This document shows, one piece after another, positions 1 through 6,999 of a stretch of DNA of 64,000 bases. Each line of letters starts with the position of its first letter. The stretch's first letter is position 1. The DNA is from JAABTH01 sp964390725 (lineage in GTDB: Bacteria; Bacillota; Dethiobacteria; DTU022), in the NCBI GenBank assembly GCA_964390725.1, contig CAYMIW010000007.1, forward strand, positions 27,543-91,542. The letters are read 5' to 3'. A program made the position numbers and the translations under genes. Under the pieces are notes generated by a model that was not told the origin of the DNA, made no database searches, and worked only from the letters and a program-made list of their open reading frames with translations.

Positions 1-285
1 ACGTATCTATACCTGGCGGGACAGCATGAAGCTGCCACTGAAGTTGAGCTGCAGGCGCTGTTTTCCCTGCTGCCGTTTTTTATTTTAGCCCTGACGGGTG
101 CTTGGATAGGCCTGCGCCTGCTGCACAGGCAATCAGGATCAGCCAGGATATTTAAGAAGAAAGAACGCCTGCTGCCCCAGGGCTGGTTGTCATGGCCTAT
201 TGTTGTGGGAATAATACTTTACCTTTTCATGGTATTGATTGAATTGGCGGTTGGTTTTCAATGGATTGATATTGGCATGATATAA
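1..285 (+). CDS. C-terminal fragment of an integral membrane protein
   Basis: Open reading frame 1 is open from the left window edge to a TAA at 283-285, giving 94 residues without a start codon, so the gene begins outside the window. Two hydrophobic stretches are visible: one around residues 20-40 and one from about residue 68 to the end, separated by a basic stretch with a KKKE motif that probably faces the cytoplasm. I do not recognise the family. A possible terminator for this gene lies about 100 bases downstream. Confidence 0.5.
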   Translation, partial: TYLYLAGQHEAATEVELQALFSLLPFFILALTGAWIGLRLLHRQSGSARIFKKKERLLPQGWLSWPIVVGIILYLFMVLIELAVGFQWIDIGMI

Positions 286-370
286 TCTTATTTTCTGCTG
301 GAAGCTAATAAAATGCGGGTAATATTAAATGAATAAAAGCTTTTATTGATCAGCGGTAGGAGCATTAAAT

Positions 371-1333
371 CTAACTGTAGGAAGGTGGAGGGGCTTTTAC
401 CTTGAAAAAGGTCCCTCTTTTTTTATGTTCAGTTTCCAAAACCTCTTTTTCCAGGAGGTGGTTAAGGTATTTTTGCAGTTCAGCCGGATGCAGGTTTAAG
501 ATCTGTTCCAGGTCCGAAATCGTGCAGGGCCTGCGGCGCAATGTTTGCATGATCTGCGCTTGGTATGATTGGTTGAAAGAAGCTATTTTGTTCCGCGGAC
601 GAATATTACCGATTAGCTCTGCTTGTCCCAGGTAACCGGCAATGTCAGCCAACTGTTCGGGAGATGCAGCTTCAACCCATGCTTCAGTGCCCGGGCGGTC
701 AAGTGTTCCGATCTGTATCCTGTCCGGGTTAATTTTTGAAACAGCTTTCTTTAATGCTGTCAATTCTTCCCGGGAATCATTTATACCCGGCACTATAAAA
801 ATCTCAAGCCTGATTTCCCCGCTGTACTCGCGACGAAGGGCTGCCAAGCCTTCTACAACAGCATGGCATTTAAGATCCTGGTGTGGTCTGTTAATAAGTT
901 GAAAGGCCGTTTCAGTGGCAGCGTCCAGGGAAGGGATTATCAGGTCAACGCCGGCAACCTCTGCGCGAACTTGCTGATCGGCAAATAATGTGCCGTTTGT
1001 TAAAAGGCATAATTTGTAACCAGGATAATAATTTTTTATGAAGTTAATAACCGCATTTATGCCGCTATTAAGGGTTGGTTCACCTGATCCGGCAAAGGTT
1101 ATATAATCCAGGGGGGGTGATTCGTCAAGGTAGTTTTTCAACTCGTTGATCACCTTGTCAATGCTATAATATTCTTTTCTTACCGTGGTCAATTTGTTTG
1201 TTTTTCCGCACTCGCAGTATATGCAATCCAGGGAGCATGTTTTTAGAGGAATCAAATCTATGCCCAGGGATACTCCCAAGCGTCTGGAGGGAACAGGACC
1301 GAATAAATATTTATGTTTCAAGATAGTCACCAT
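371..1333 (-). CDS. radical SAM protein, COG0731 type, with C-terminal winged helix
   Basis: 320-residue radical SAM enzyme. The CxxxCxxC cluster motif is at C33, C37 and C40, which would bind a [4Fe-4S] cluster and S-adenosylmethionine; a GSGEPTL motif, the usual SAM-contact motif, follows. The last ~55 residues look like a small winged-helix module (TISDLEQIL then HPAELQKYLNHLLEKEVLE), a common extension in this family of uncharacterised Fe-S oxidoreductases related to wybutosine synthesis enzymes. The substrate is unknown. The gene is divergent from the Mrp/Orp-like operon and shares the 1334-1456 intergenic region with it. No clear Shine-Dalgarno precedes the ATG at 1333, so the start is less certain than the family assignment. 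Confidence 0.85.
   Translation of the reverse strand: MVTILKHKYLFGPVPSRRLGVSLGIDLIPLKTCSLDCIYCECGKTNKLTTVRKEYYSIDKVINELKNYLDESPPLDYITFAGSGEPTLNSGINAVINFIKNYYPGYKLCLLTNGTLFADQQVRAEVAGVDLIIPSLDAATETAFQLINRPHQDLKCHAVVEGLAALRREYSGEIRLEIFIVPGINDSREELTALKKAVSKINPDRIQIGTLDRPGTEAWVEAASPEQLADIAGYLGQAELIGNIRPRNKIASFNQSYQAQIMQTLRRRPCTISDLEQILNLHPAELQKYLNHLLEKEVLETEHKKRGTFFKVKAPPPSYS
388..424 (+). terminator. possible rho-independent terminator, + strand
   Basis: GAGGG (388-392) and ACCTT (399-403) pair with AAGGT (408-412) and CCCTC (413-417), with a six-base bulge on the 5' side and a four-base loop, followed by seven T (418-424). It would end transcription from the membrane protein fragment. It lies inside the 3' end of the oppositely oriented radical SAM gene, so part of the symmetry may be coincidental. 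Confidence 0.4.
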
Positions 1334-1373
1334 CTTGTTATTGTAGTTTTATACACTATATCAAAAATAATTA

Positions 1374-1423
1374 TTGATGTATACCCAAAAATGAATTATA
1401 ATGATAATAGATATATACCCAAA
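1374..1423 (+). promoter_or_regulatory. promoter with flanking direct repeat, Orp-like operon
   Basis: TTGATG (1374-1379), a 17-bp spacer and a consensus TATAAT (1397-1402) form a good sigma-A promoter. The decamer TATACCCAAA occurs twice: at 1380-1389, directly behind the -35 box, and at 1414-1423, just past the expected transcription start. The 34-bp offset (about three helical turns) around the core promoter suggests binding of a dimeric regulator, but no regulator is identified. Confidence 0.55.
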
Positions 1424-1456
1424 TAAAATAAAGAATTATTAAAATGGAGGAAAAAT

Positions 1457-2260
1457 ATGGTGGACAAAGAGGAAAAAAAGGCTACAAAGGGTGCCGGCAT
1501 CGAGAAACTTGGTCAACCTGAGAACAGTAATATTAAAAATGTTGTCGCAGTAATGAGCGGCAAGGGAGGTGTTGGCAAATCTTCAGTCTCCGCCTTGTTG
1601 GCAGTTGCCCTAACCAGGCAGGGATTTAATGTGGGGTTGCTTGATGCCGATATAACTGGACCCAGTATACCCAAGCTTCTCGGTTTAAATGGACAGACCA
1701 AAATGACAAATGAAAAAATGATACCTACAGCGAGTAAACTGGGGATAAAGGTAATGTCTCTTAATCTCCTGCTTCCCAACGAAGAAGAACCGGTGATATG
1801 GCGCGGCCCTCTCATCGGTGGAGCAGTTAAGCAGTTCTGGACAGATGTCTTGTGGGGAGATCTTGATTACATGATTGTTGATCTGCCCCCCGGAACAGGA
1901 GACTCACCTTTAACAGTATTGCAGTCTCTGCCGCTTAGCGGCCTGGTTATTGTTTCGTCTCCCCAGGACCTGGCGGTAATGGTGGTAAAAAAAGCGATTA
2001 AGATGGCCAGGATGATGAATACACCAATTATCGGACTGGTTGAAAACATGAGCGGTTTGATCTGCCCCCATTGTGGAAAGGAAATAGAAATGTTTGGTAA
2101 AAGTCAGGCCGATGAAGTGGCCGCGACAACCGGCGTAAGGCTGTTGGGAAGAATTCCGCTTGATTCGGAACTTTCGCGCCTGGGAGACAGTGGTGATCTT
2201 GAAAGTTACCAGTTTACTATTTTTGATAATATTTCAGATTTAATTAACAAGCCATTATAA
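1457..2260 (+). CDS. mrp: Mrp/NBP35-type Fe-S cluster carrier ATPase
   Basis: 267 residues. A deviant Walker A motif GKGGVGKSS lies at residues 35-43, and the C-terminal CPHC pair (C203, C206) is the bridging [4Fe-4S] site typical of Mrp/ApbC proteins, which assemble and transfer clusters to apoproteins in the cytoplasm. A 30-residue N-terminal extension precedes the P-loop. A GGAGG site sits six bases upstream of the ATG. The gene heads an operon with two NifX-like proteins and two MinD-type ferredoxin ATPases, the same set of parts as the Desulfovibrio orange-protein cluster, so its client is probably one of the small NifX-like proteins (inference). Confidence 0.9.
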   Translation: MVDKEEKKATKGAGIEKLGQPENSNIKNVVAVMSGKGGVGKSSVSALLAVALTRQGFNVGLLDADITGPSIPKLLGLNGQTKMTNEKMIPTASKLGIKVMSLNLLLPNEEEPVIWRGPLIGGAVKQFWTDVLWGDLDYMIVDLPPGTGDSPLTVLQSLPLSGLVIVSSPQDLAVMVVKKAIKMARMMNTPIIGLVENMSGLICPHCGKEIEMFGKSQADEVAATTGVRLLGRIPLDSELSRLGDSGDLESYQFTIFDNISDLINKPL

Positions 2261-2286
2261 GCATGTTAAAAAACGGAGGTGTTTTT

Positions 2287-2661
2287 ATGAAGATGGCAAT
2301 ATGTGCCAGGAGCGAAGGTTTGAAAGCAGAGGTAGATCAAAGATTTGGGCGCTGCCCCTATTTTGTAGTGGTTGAAACTGAAACCGGAGAGCTGTTGGAA
2401 TCAATTAGTAATGAAGCTGTCGGTGCGTCCGGTGGGGCTGGTCCTCAGGCGGCACAGCTCCTTTCCAGGCATGGTGTAGATGCTGTTGCCCTTGGTAATG
2501 TGGGACCCAATGCGGTCGGTGCGTTAAATGCTGCAAAAATACAAGTATTAAGCGGTGTGGAAGGAACAGTTGAAAATACATTACAAAAGTTTAATGCCGG
2601 AAATCTGACAGCCGTTTCAGGAGCAACTGTTGAACCACACTCCGGCATGAAGCAACAATAG
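2287..2661 (+). CDS. NifX/NafY-type dinitrogenase iron-molybdenum cofactor family protein
   Basis: 124-residue COG1433 protein. MKMAICARSEG opens the usual beta strand; RFGRCPYF and GNVGPNAVGALNAAKI are characteristic of the NifX/NafY/orange-protein fold that binds metal-sulfur clusters. The ATG at 2287 is preferred over an in-frame ATG at 2263 because GGAGG lies seven bases before it. It lies 26 bases after mrp and 12 before a paralogue. No nitrogenase genes are in the window, so a role in nitrogen fixation is not implied; a binder of a Mo or mixed-metal cluster, as in the Orp complex, fits better. Confidence 0.85.
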   Translation: MKMAICARSEGLKAEVDQRFGRCPYFVVVETETGELLESISNEAVGASGGAGPQAAQLLSRHGVDAVALGNVGPNAVGALNAAKIQVLSGVEGTVENTLQKFNAGNLTAVSGATVEPHSGMKQQ

Positions 2662-2673
2662 GGAGGTTGTTTA

Positions 2674-3039
2674 ATGATAGTAGCAATTGCAACAGATAAT
2701 AAAATGGTAGCCCAGCATTTTGGTCGTTGTCCCGAATATACTTTGTTTGAGATAATTGATGGCACAATTGGCTCAGAAAAGGTTATCGCCAACCCCGGCC
2801 ATGAACCCGGTTTTTTACCGGCATACCTGGCTAAAATGGGAGTGAATACGATTATAGCCGGTGGAATGGGGCCTAGAGCGCAGTCTTTGTTTGCCGCTGA
2901 AAATATTGAATCTTATATAGGAATAAGTGGTGATGTGAAAGATGTAGTTGAAGATTATCTGGCTGGAAAGTTACAGTTCGGACCAAGCACGTGTGACCAT
3001 CCCCAGGGTGGCCATGGTGATGGTCACGGCTGTTGCTAA
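2674..3039 (+). CDS. second NifX/orange-protein family protein with His/Cys tail
   Basis: 121-residue COG1433 paralogue of the preceding gene, sharing the HFGRCPEY and GGMGPRAQSLF motifs. Unlike its neighbour it ends in a metal-ligand-rich tail with several His-Gly pairs and a terminal Cys-Cys (HPQGGHGDGHGCC). That tail could load or sense a metal (inference). It is preceded by GGGAGG and lies between its paralogue and the DUF5320 gene in the same operon. Confidence 0.85.
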   Translation: MIVAIATDNKMVAQHFGRCPEYTLFEIIDGTIGSEKVIANPGHEPGFLPAYLAKMGVNTIIAGGMGPRAQSLFAAENIESYIGISGDVKDVVEDYLAGKLQFGPSTCDHPQGGHGDGHGCC

Positions 3040-3062
3040 TAAACTGTATGGGAGGTTTTATT

Positions 3063-3383
3063 ATGCCAGGATTTGATGGCACAGGCCCAATGGGCTATGG
3101 ACCCGGAACAGGTAGGGGATTGGGATATTGTGGTGTTGCGCGCCCCAGCCCTTATGGTTTACGCAGAGGATATTTTGGACGCGGAGCCGGATGGGGCTAC
3201 GGCAGAGGTTTTGGTCCCGGTTTTAACCGCGGGTGGGGCGGCGAACCTGAACCTTACTATGGTTTCGGCGGAGTCGAAACAGGTGATGAAAAAGCCTATT
3301 TAAAGGAACAGGCTAACATGTTAAAAGCTGAACTGGCCGAACTTGAAAAAAGGATGGCAGAACTTGAACAGTCTGCGGAATAG
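3063..3383 (+). CDS. DUF5320 family Gly/Arg-rich small protein
   Basis: 106 residues starting MPGFDGTGPMGYGPGTGRG, the hallmark of DUF5320 proteins that accompany Mrp, NifX-like and MinD genes in anaerobes. The first two thirds are rich in Gly, Tyr, Arg and aromatics; the last ~30 residues form a probable coiled coil (LKAELAELEKRMAELEQ). The ATG at 3063 follows GGGAGG. Function unknown; the constant gene context suggests an accessory to the metal-cluster proteins. Confidence 0.8.
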   Translation: MPGFDGTGPMGYGPGTGRGLGYCGVARPSPYGLRRGYFGRGAGWGYGRGFGPGFNRGWGGEPEPYYGFGGVETGDEKAYLKEQANMLKAELAELEKRMAELEQSAE

Positions 3384-3387
3384 GCCG

Positions 3388-4245
3388 GTGCGAAATCTGG
3401 TTATAGCCAGCGGCAAGGGTGGCACCGGAAAAACAACTGTTGCCGTTAACCTTGCCCTGGCTCTTGTTTCAAAAGATTTTCAAGTTCAGCTGCTGGATTG
3501 TGACGTGGAAGAGCCTAATGCCCACCTCTTTTTAAAGCCTAAAATCGAACAGACAAAAACAGTAGGAATTCCCGTACCTGAGATTGATTTGAGCAAGTGT
3601 AGCTTCTGTGGTTACTGCGCAGAGGTTTGCTCTTTTAAAGCCCTTGCTGTTTTCAGTGAGCAGGTTATGGTTTTACCTGAATTATGTCATGGTTGTGGAA
3701 GTTGTGCTTACCTTTGCCCTGAGAAAGCTATTACTGAAAAAGAGCGTCCTATCGGAGTGATTGAAAGCGGGAAATCGGGGAGAATATTATTTTCTCATGG
3801 AAAACTCAATCCTGGTGAAGCGATGTCCCCGCCTTTAATCAATGCTGTAAAAAAAGAAGCTCTTCCTGATCGGTTAATAATTATTGATGCACCTCCGGGA
3901 ACATCCTGTCCTGTTGTTACTTCGGTTGGAGGAGCAGATTACTGTTTGCTGGTTACTGAGCCCACTCCATTTGGCCTCAATGATCTCGATCTGGCTTTCC
4001 AGATGATTAAAAAAATAGGTATACCGGCCGGTGTGGTGATTAACCGTTGTGATCTGGGTGATAGCGGGGTAGAGCAGTACTGCCGCAAAAATAGTCTTCC
4101 CATAGTTATGAAAATTCCTTTCAGCCGTAAGGTTGCGGAACTTTATGCCCGTGGGGAAGCAGCAGCTGATTTCTTGCCCGGGTGGCGCGAAAATTTCAGC
4201 GAACTCTATAGAAAAATAGAAGCAGAACAGCAGGGGGCGAAGTGA
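3388..4245 (+). CDS. MinD-type P-loop ATPase with two inserted 4Fe-4S ferredoxin sites
   Basis: About 286 residues, COG1149. The P-loop ASGKGGTGKTT begins the protein; an inserted bacterial ferredoxin module carries CSFCGYCAEVC and CHGCGSCAYLC, and IIDAPPGTSCPV is the switch region. Such ATPases couple ATP hydrolysis to electron or cluster delivery in Orp-type systems. The start is uncertain: GTG 3388 gives the usual short N-terminus but lacks a clear ribosome site, while TTG 3364 or TTG 3343 overlap the preceding gene and could be translationally coupled. It overlaps or abuts both neighbours. Confidence 0.85.
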   Translation: MRNLVIASGKGGTGKTTVAVNLALALVSKDFQVQLLDCDVEEPNAHLFLKPKIEQTKTVGIPVPEIDLSKCSFCGYCAEVCSFKALAVFSEQVMVLPELCHGCGSCAYLCPEKAITEKERPIGVIESGKSGRILFSHGKLNPGEAMSPPLINAVKKEALPDRLIIIDAPPGTSCPVVTSVGGADYCLLVTEPTPFGLNDLDLAFQMIKKIGIPAGVVINRCDLGDSGVEQYCRKNSLPIVMKIPFSRKVAELYARGEAAADFLPGWRENFSELYRKIEAEQQGAK

Positions 4246-4247
4246 AA

Positions 4248-5108
4248 ATGAAAAAAGTAACAATCATCAGCGGTAAAGGTGGAACAGGCAAAACCACGCT
4301 GACCGGTTCTTTTGCTGCCCTGGCGGATAAAAGCGCCGTGATGGTTGACGGTGATGTGGATGCTGCCAACCTGAGCCTGATTCTTCAGGGTGAAAAACTT
4401 GAAGAGCATCAGTTTATCGCTTCCTCAACAGCAGTTATCAATCCTCAAAGCTGTACTTCATGTAACCTGTGCAGGGAGTTATGCCGTTTTAATGCTATAT
4501 CAGAAGATTATGTTGTTGACCCGGTTGCCTGTGAAGGCTGTTCATTTTGCCACTTTGCCTGCCCGTCCGAGGCCATCATCATGGAAGAAAGGGTTTCAGG
4601 TCATTGGTTTGTATCTGCTACACCTTACGGGACCCTTGTTCATGCCCGCCTGGGCATCGCAGAAGAAAACTCCGGGAAACTGGTAACAGCTATTCGTAAC
4701 AAGGGTGAAGAGCTCGCCGAATCGACAGGCGTTAGGATGTTGATAATTGATGGTCCCCCCGGTATAGGGTGCCCGGTAATAGCCTCTTTGTCCGGTGTTG
4801 ATGCAGCGCTGATAGTAACCGAACCTACGGTTTCAGGTATTCACGATTTACAGAGAGTGGTTGCCGTTTGCCGCCATTTTGAAGTTCCTGCCCTGGTCTG
4901 TATTAATCGCTGTGACCTGGATTTGCAGCAAACAGAAAGAATTGAAGGATACTGCAAAGATGAGAACCTCCAGTTAGCAGGGAAAATTCCTTTTCACCGT
5001 GCTTTTATCGATTCGATGGTTAAGGGTATACCTGTAGTGGAATATGACCAGGGTGACTTAACCAGGAAGATTCGAGAATTGTGGGAAGCTCTGCTCGCCC
5101 TGGTTTAA
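4248..5108 (+). CDS. second MinD-type ferredoxin ATPase
   Basis: About 286 residues, paralogous to the preceding gene: P-loop SGKGGTGKTT, ferredoxin motifs CTSCNLCRELC and CEGCSFCHFAC, and IIDGPPGIGCPV. The pair matches the two adjacent MinD-ferredoxin ATPases of the Desulfovibrio orp cluster, which are thought to act together. GTG 4242 is an alternative start; ATG 4248 gives MKKVTIISGKGG, the standard N-terminus. It overlaps or touches the previous stop, so translation is probably coupled. Confidence 0.85.
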   Translation: MKKVTIISGKGGTGKTTLTGSFAALADKSAVMVDGDVDAANLSLILQGEKLEEHQFIASSTAVINPQSCTSCNLCRELCRFNAISEDYVVDPVACEGCSFCHFACPSEAIIMEERVSGHWFVSATPYGTLVHARLGIAEENSGKLVTAIRNKGEELAESTGVRMLIIDGPPGIGCPVIASLSGVDAALIVTEPTVSGIHDLQRVVAVCRHFEVPALVCINRCDLDLQQTERIEGYCKDENLQLAGKIPFHRAFIDSMVKGIPVVEYDQGDLTRKIRELWEALLALV

Positions 5109-5190
5109 GCACGTCATTTTATCAGCAGGATCATATGCCTGATTCAGTTCGTTGTATTTAGAATGGTTATTAAGCTCCTTAAAAGAATGG

Positions 5191-5231
5191 TTGTTAGTTG
5201 TTATATTTTTTGCTATGATAAATGATAGCAA
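5191..5231 (+). promoter_or_regulatory. promoter with overlapping palindrome upstream of the DUF134 gene
   Basis: TTGTTA (5191-5196), 17 bp, then TATGAT (5214-5219) preceded by TGC form an extended -10 promoter. A 7-bp inverted repeat TTGCTAT (5210-5216) / ATAGCAA (5225-5231) covers the -10 box and probable start site, a good position for a repressor. Two near-identical copies of AGAATGGTTRTTA lie just upstream (about 5159-5171 and 5185-5197). Autoregulation by the DUF134 protein is a reasonable guess. Confidence 0.5.
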
Positions 5232-5258
5232 TATAATCTAATTATAGGAGTTAAGTAT

Positions 5259-5648
5259 ATGCCGCGTCCTTATAAGCCCAGAAAGGTAAGTGCAATGCCT
5301 CGCTTTAACTATTTCAAACCTACCGGTATTCCCATTTCCTTGCTGGATGAAGTTATATTAACAGTTGATGAACTGGAAGCCTTGCGTTTAAAAGATTTGG
5401 AAAAGCTCGAACAGAACGAGTGCGCATCTCGAATGAACGTGGCCCAGAGCACATTACAGCGAATTCTTGTCTCTGCCCATGAAAAAGTAGCCCGGGCTAT
5501 TGTAGAAGGAAAAGCGCTGCGCATACATGGTGGACCTTATGCCCTGGAGGGCGAAAAAATCTGTGGGCGCTGCCGTCGACACAGGCTTGGTTTTAATGTG
5601 CCCGGCCCTGTTGGAGAAGATTGCCCCGATTGCGGCGATAGCGAGTAG
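5259..5648 (+). CDS. DUF134 family predicted DNA-binding protein
   Basis: 129 residues, COG1342. The N-terminus MPRPYKPRKV and the segment LTVDELEALRLKDLE are typical, followed by a sigma-70 region 4-like helix-turn-helix (ASRMNVAQSTLQRILVSAHE) and a C-terminal zinc-ribbon-like CGRC...CPDCG pair. It has its own promoter 3' of the ferredoxin ATPases and is followed by a strong terminator. DUF134 genes are often found beside NifX-like and MinD genes, so it probably regulates this cluster; its ligand is unknown. Confidence 0.85.
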   Translation: MPRPYKPRKVSAMPRFNYFKPTGIPISLLDEVILTVDELEALRLKDLEKLEQNECASRMNVAQSTLQRILVSAHEKVARAIVEGKALRIHGGPYALEGEKICGRCRRHRLGFNVPGPVGEDCPDCGDSE

Positions 5649-5684
5649 CATTATTAGAGTTGCCATGTAGAACAATTAGTATTA

Positions 5685-5716
5685 AGCTATAGCTGTTACT
5701 GCAGCTATAGCTTTTT
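5685..5716 (+). terminator. rho-independent terminator after DUF134 gene
   Basis: A perfect 11-bp stem (5685-5695 with 5702-5712), a six-base loop and a T-run (5712-5716). It separates the Orp-like cluster from rarD. Confidence 0.85.
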
Positions 5717-5732
5717 AGATGGGTGATAACAT

Positions 5733-6653
5733 ATGAAAACAAGTTTGGCAGATGATCAACAGGGTCGTACTGGCAACTGGTTCGGGGTTGCTGCTTATAC
5801 TTTTTGGGGGATTTTGCCCTTATACTGGAAATTGCTTAACGCTGTTCCTGCTCTGGAAGTTTTACTGCACAGGATCTTATGGTCTTTTGTATTTATCTGC
5901 ATTGCGGTTACGGTTATGGGTAGCTGGAAAAAGGTTTTACAGGCTGCTTCAAACCGGAAAAGGTTGATCATGATTTTTTCCTGCGGGTTCCTGGTCAGCT
6001 TAAACTGGTATATTTATATCTATGCAGTTAATTCGGATCAAGTGATTGAAGCCAGCATGGGTTATTTCATTAACCCGCTGGTGGTTGTCCTGCTAAGCGT
6101 AACGGTTTTTAAAGAAAAGCTTGGTCGCTGGCAACTGGCGGCAATTATCCTTGCTGCTTTCGGTGTTTTAACCATGGCTTTTCAATATGGACGCATACCC
6201 TGGATAGCCCTTTTGCTAGCTGCTACTTTTGCCACATACGGGTTGCTCAAAAAAATAGTATCAATTGATCCGGTTGCCGGTTTAGTCCTGGAAACCCTGG
6301 TAGTAATGCCCCTGGCCCTGTTTTTTATTATAAGGTTGGAGATGGCAGGTGCAGGCTTTTTTTTAGGCAACCCGGGGTCTAGCTCTTTGTTCCTCATCGG
6401 CACAGGGATAGTCACTTTAATACCGCTTTTGTTTTATGCCGAGGGTATTCAGAAAACTACTTTTTCCATGATGGGGTTTTTACAGTATATTGCCCCCTCT
6501 ATAAACCTTTTACTGGGCATACTTGTTTTTCAAGAGTATTTTTCACTGCCCTACTTTATCAGTTTCTGTTTCATCTGGGCGGGTTTGGCTATTTTTACCC
6601 TGGCCAATACAGGTTTCCTGAAAGAAAAAATCCAGGTCCAGGTTGGCAAATAG
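5733..6653 (+). CDS. rarD: RarD/EamA family permease
   Basis: 306-residue membrane protein with about ten hydrophobic segments and the RarD signature near the N-terminus (GVAAYTFWGILPLYWKLL; HRILWSF). RarD is a member of the drug/metabolite transporter superfamily; the substrate is not established. It lies alone between a terminator and the cobalamin riboswitch promoter. Confidence 0.85.
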   Translation: MKTSLADDQQGRTGNWFGVAAYTFWGILPLYWKLLNAVPALEVLLHRILWSFVFICIAVTVMGSWKKVLQAASNRKRLIMIFSCGFLVSLNWYIYIYAVNSDQVIEASMGYFINPLVVVLLSVTVFKEKLGRWQLAAIILAAFGVLTMAFQYGRIPWIALLLAATFATYGLLKKIVSIDPVAGLVLETLVVMPLALFFIIRLEMAGAGFFLGNPGSSSLFLIGTGIVTLIPLLFYAEGIQKTTFSMMGFLQYIAPSINLLLGILVFQEYFSLPYFISFCFIWAGLAIFTLANTGFLKEKIQVQVGK

Positions 6654-6669
6654 ATAAAAGCATAACCGG

Positions 6670-6698
6670 TGGACATTATCAACCCGGGATGCTATAAT
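6670..6698 (+). promoter_or_regulatory. promoter of the cobalamin operon
   Basis: TGGACA (6670-6675), a 17-bp spacer and TATAAT (6693-6698) with TG one base upstream. Transcription would start near 6705, just before the riboswitch aptamer. Confidence 0.7.
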
Positions 6699-6715
6699 AT
6701 CAGCGTTAATTGAAT

Positions 6716-6890
6716 ATAAGTCTGTCGGGTGTCATATGACTTAAAAGGGAAGCCGGTTGAAAGCCGGCGCGGTCCCGCCACTGTATGTGGGAAGCATCTT
6801 CCGGAAGCCACTGGCGTTAGTCTGGGAAGGCGGAGGGTGCAGTGAACACAAGCCAGGAGACCTGCCCGCCAGCACGCTTGTTCCCTTCGG
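6716..6890 (+). promoter_or_regulatory. cobalamin (AdoCbl) riboswitch
   Basis: The conserved core AAAGGGAAGCCGGTTGAAAG (from 6748), the CCCGCCACTGT segment, the GCCACTGGC arm and the B12 box AGCCAGGAGACCTGCC (6851-6866) occur in the right order. The 5' and 3' limits are approximate. Binding of a cobalamin normally stops expression of the downstream genes, here starting with btuF; an intrinsic terminator follows at 6913. Confidence 0.95.
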
Positions 6891-6912
6891 GCGAAAGGAT
6901 GAGGCGGGGTAT

Positions 6913-6938
6913 AAACCACGTGTTACCGTGGTTTTTGT
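6913..6938 (+). terminator. riboswitch-controlled terminator
   Basis: AAACCACG (6913-6920) pairs with CGTGGTTT (6927-6934) around a six-base loop, followed by T residues. Placed between the B12 box and btuF, it is the likely expression platform. An upstream pairing of CCCGCC (6865-6870) with GGCGGG (6903-6908) may take part in the switch. Confidence 0.75.
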
Positions 6939-6999
6939 TTATTTTCTCCACCTTTCTCATTTTAAAAGGGATAATATATCATGGAGGAGAGTTATTAAA

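Noticed and set aside
332..347. 16-bp palindrome AATAAAAGCTTTTATT
   Set aside because: AT-rich and near no promoter element that I could support; likely chance.
2287..3039. Nitrogen-fixation genes (NifX-like)
   Set aside because: No nifHDK, nifB or nifEN is present; the gene set matches Orp-type cluster proteins.
6757..6999. N-terminal extension of btuF into the riboswitch
   Set aside because: The extension is encoded by conserved riboswitch and terminator sequence; the signal peptide and ribosome site support ATG 7000.
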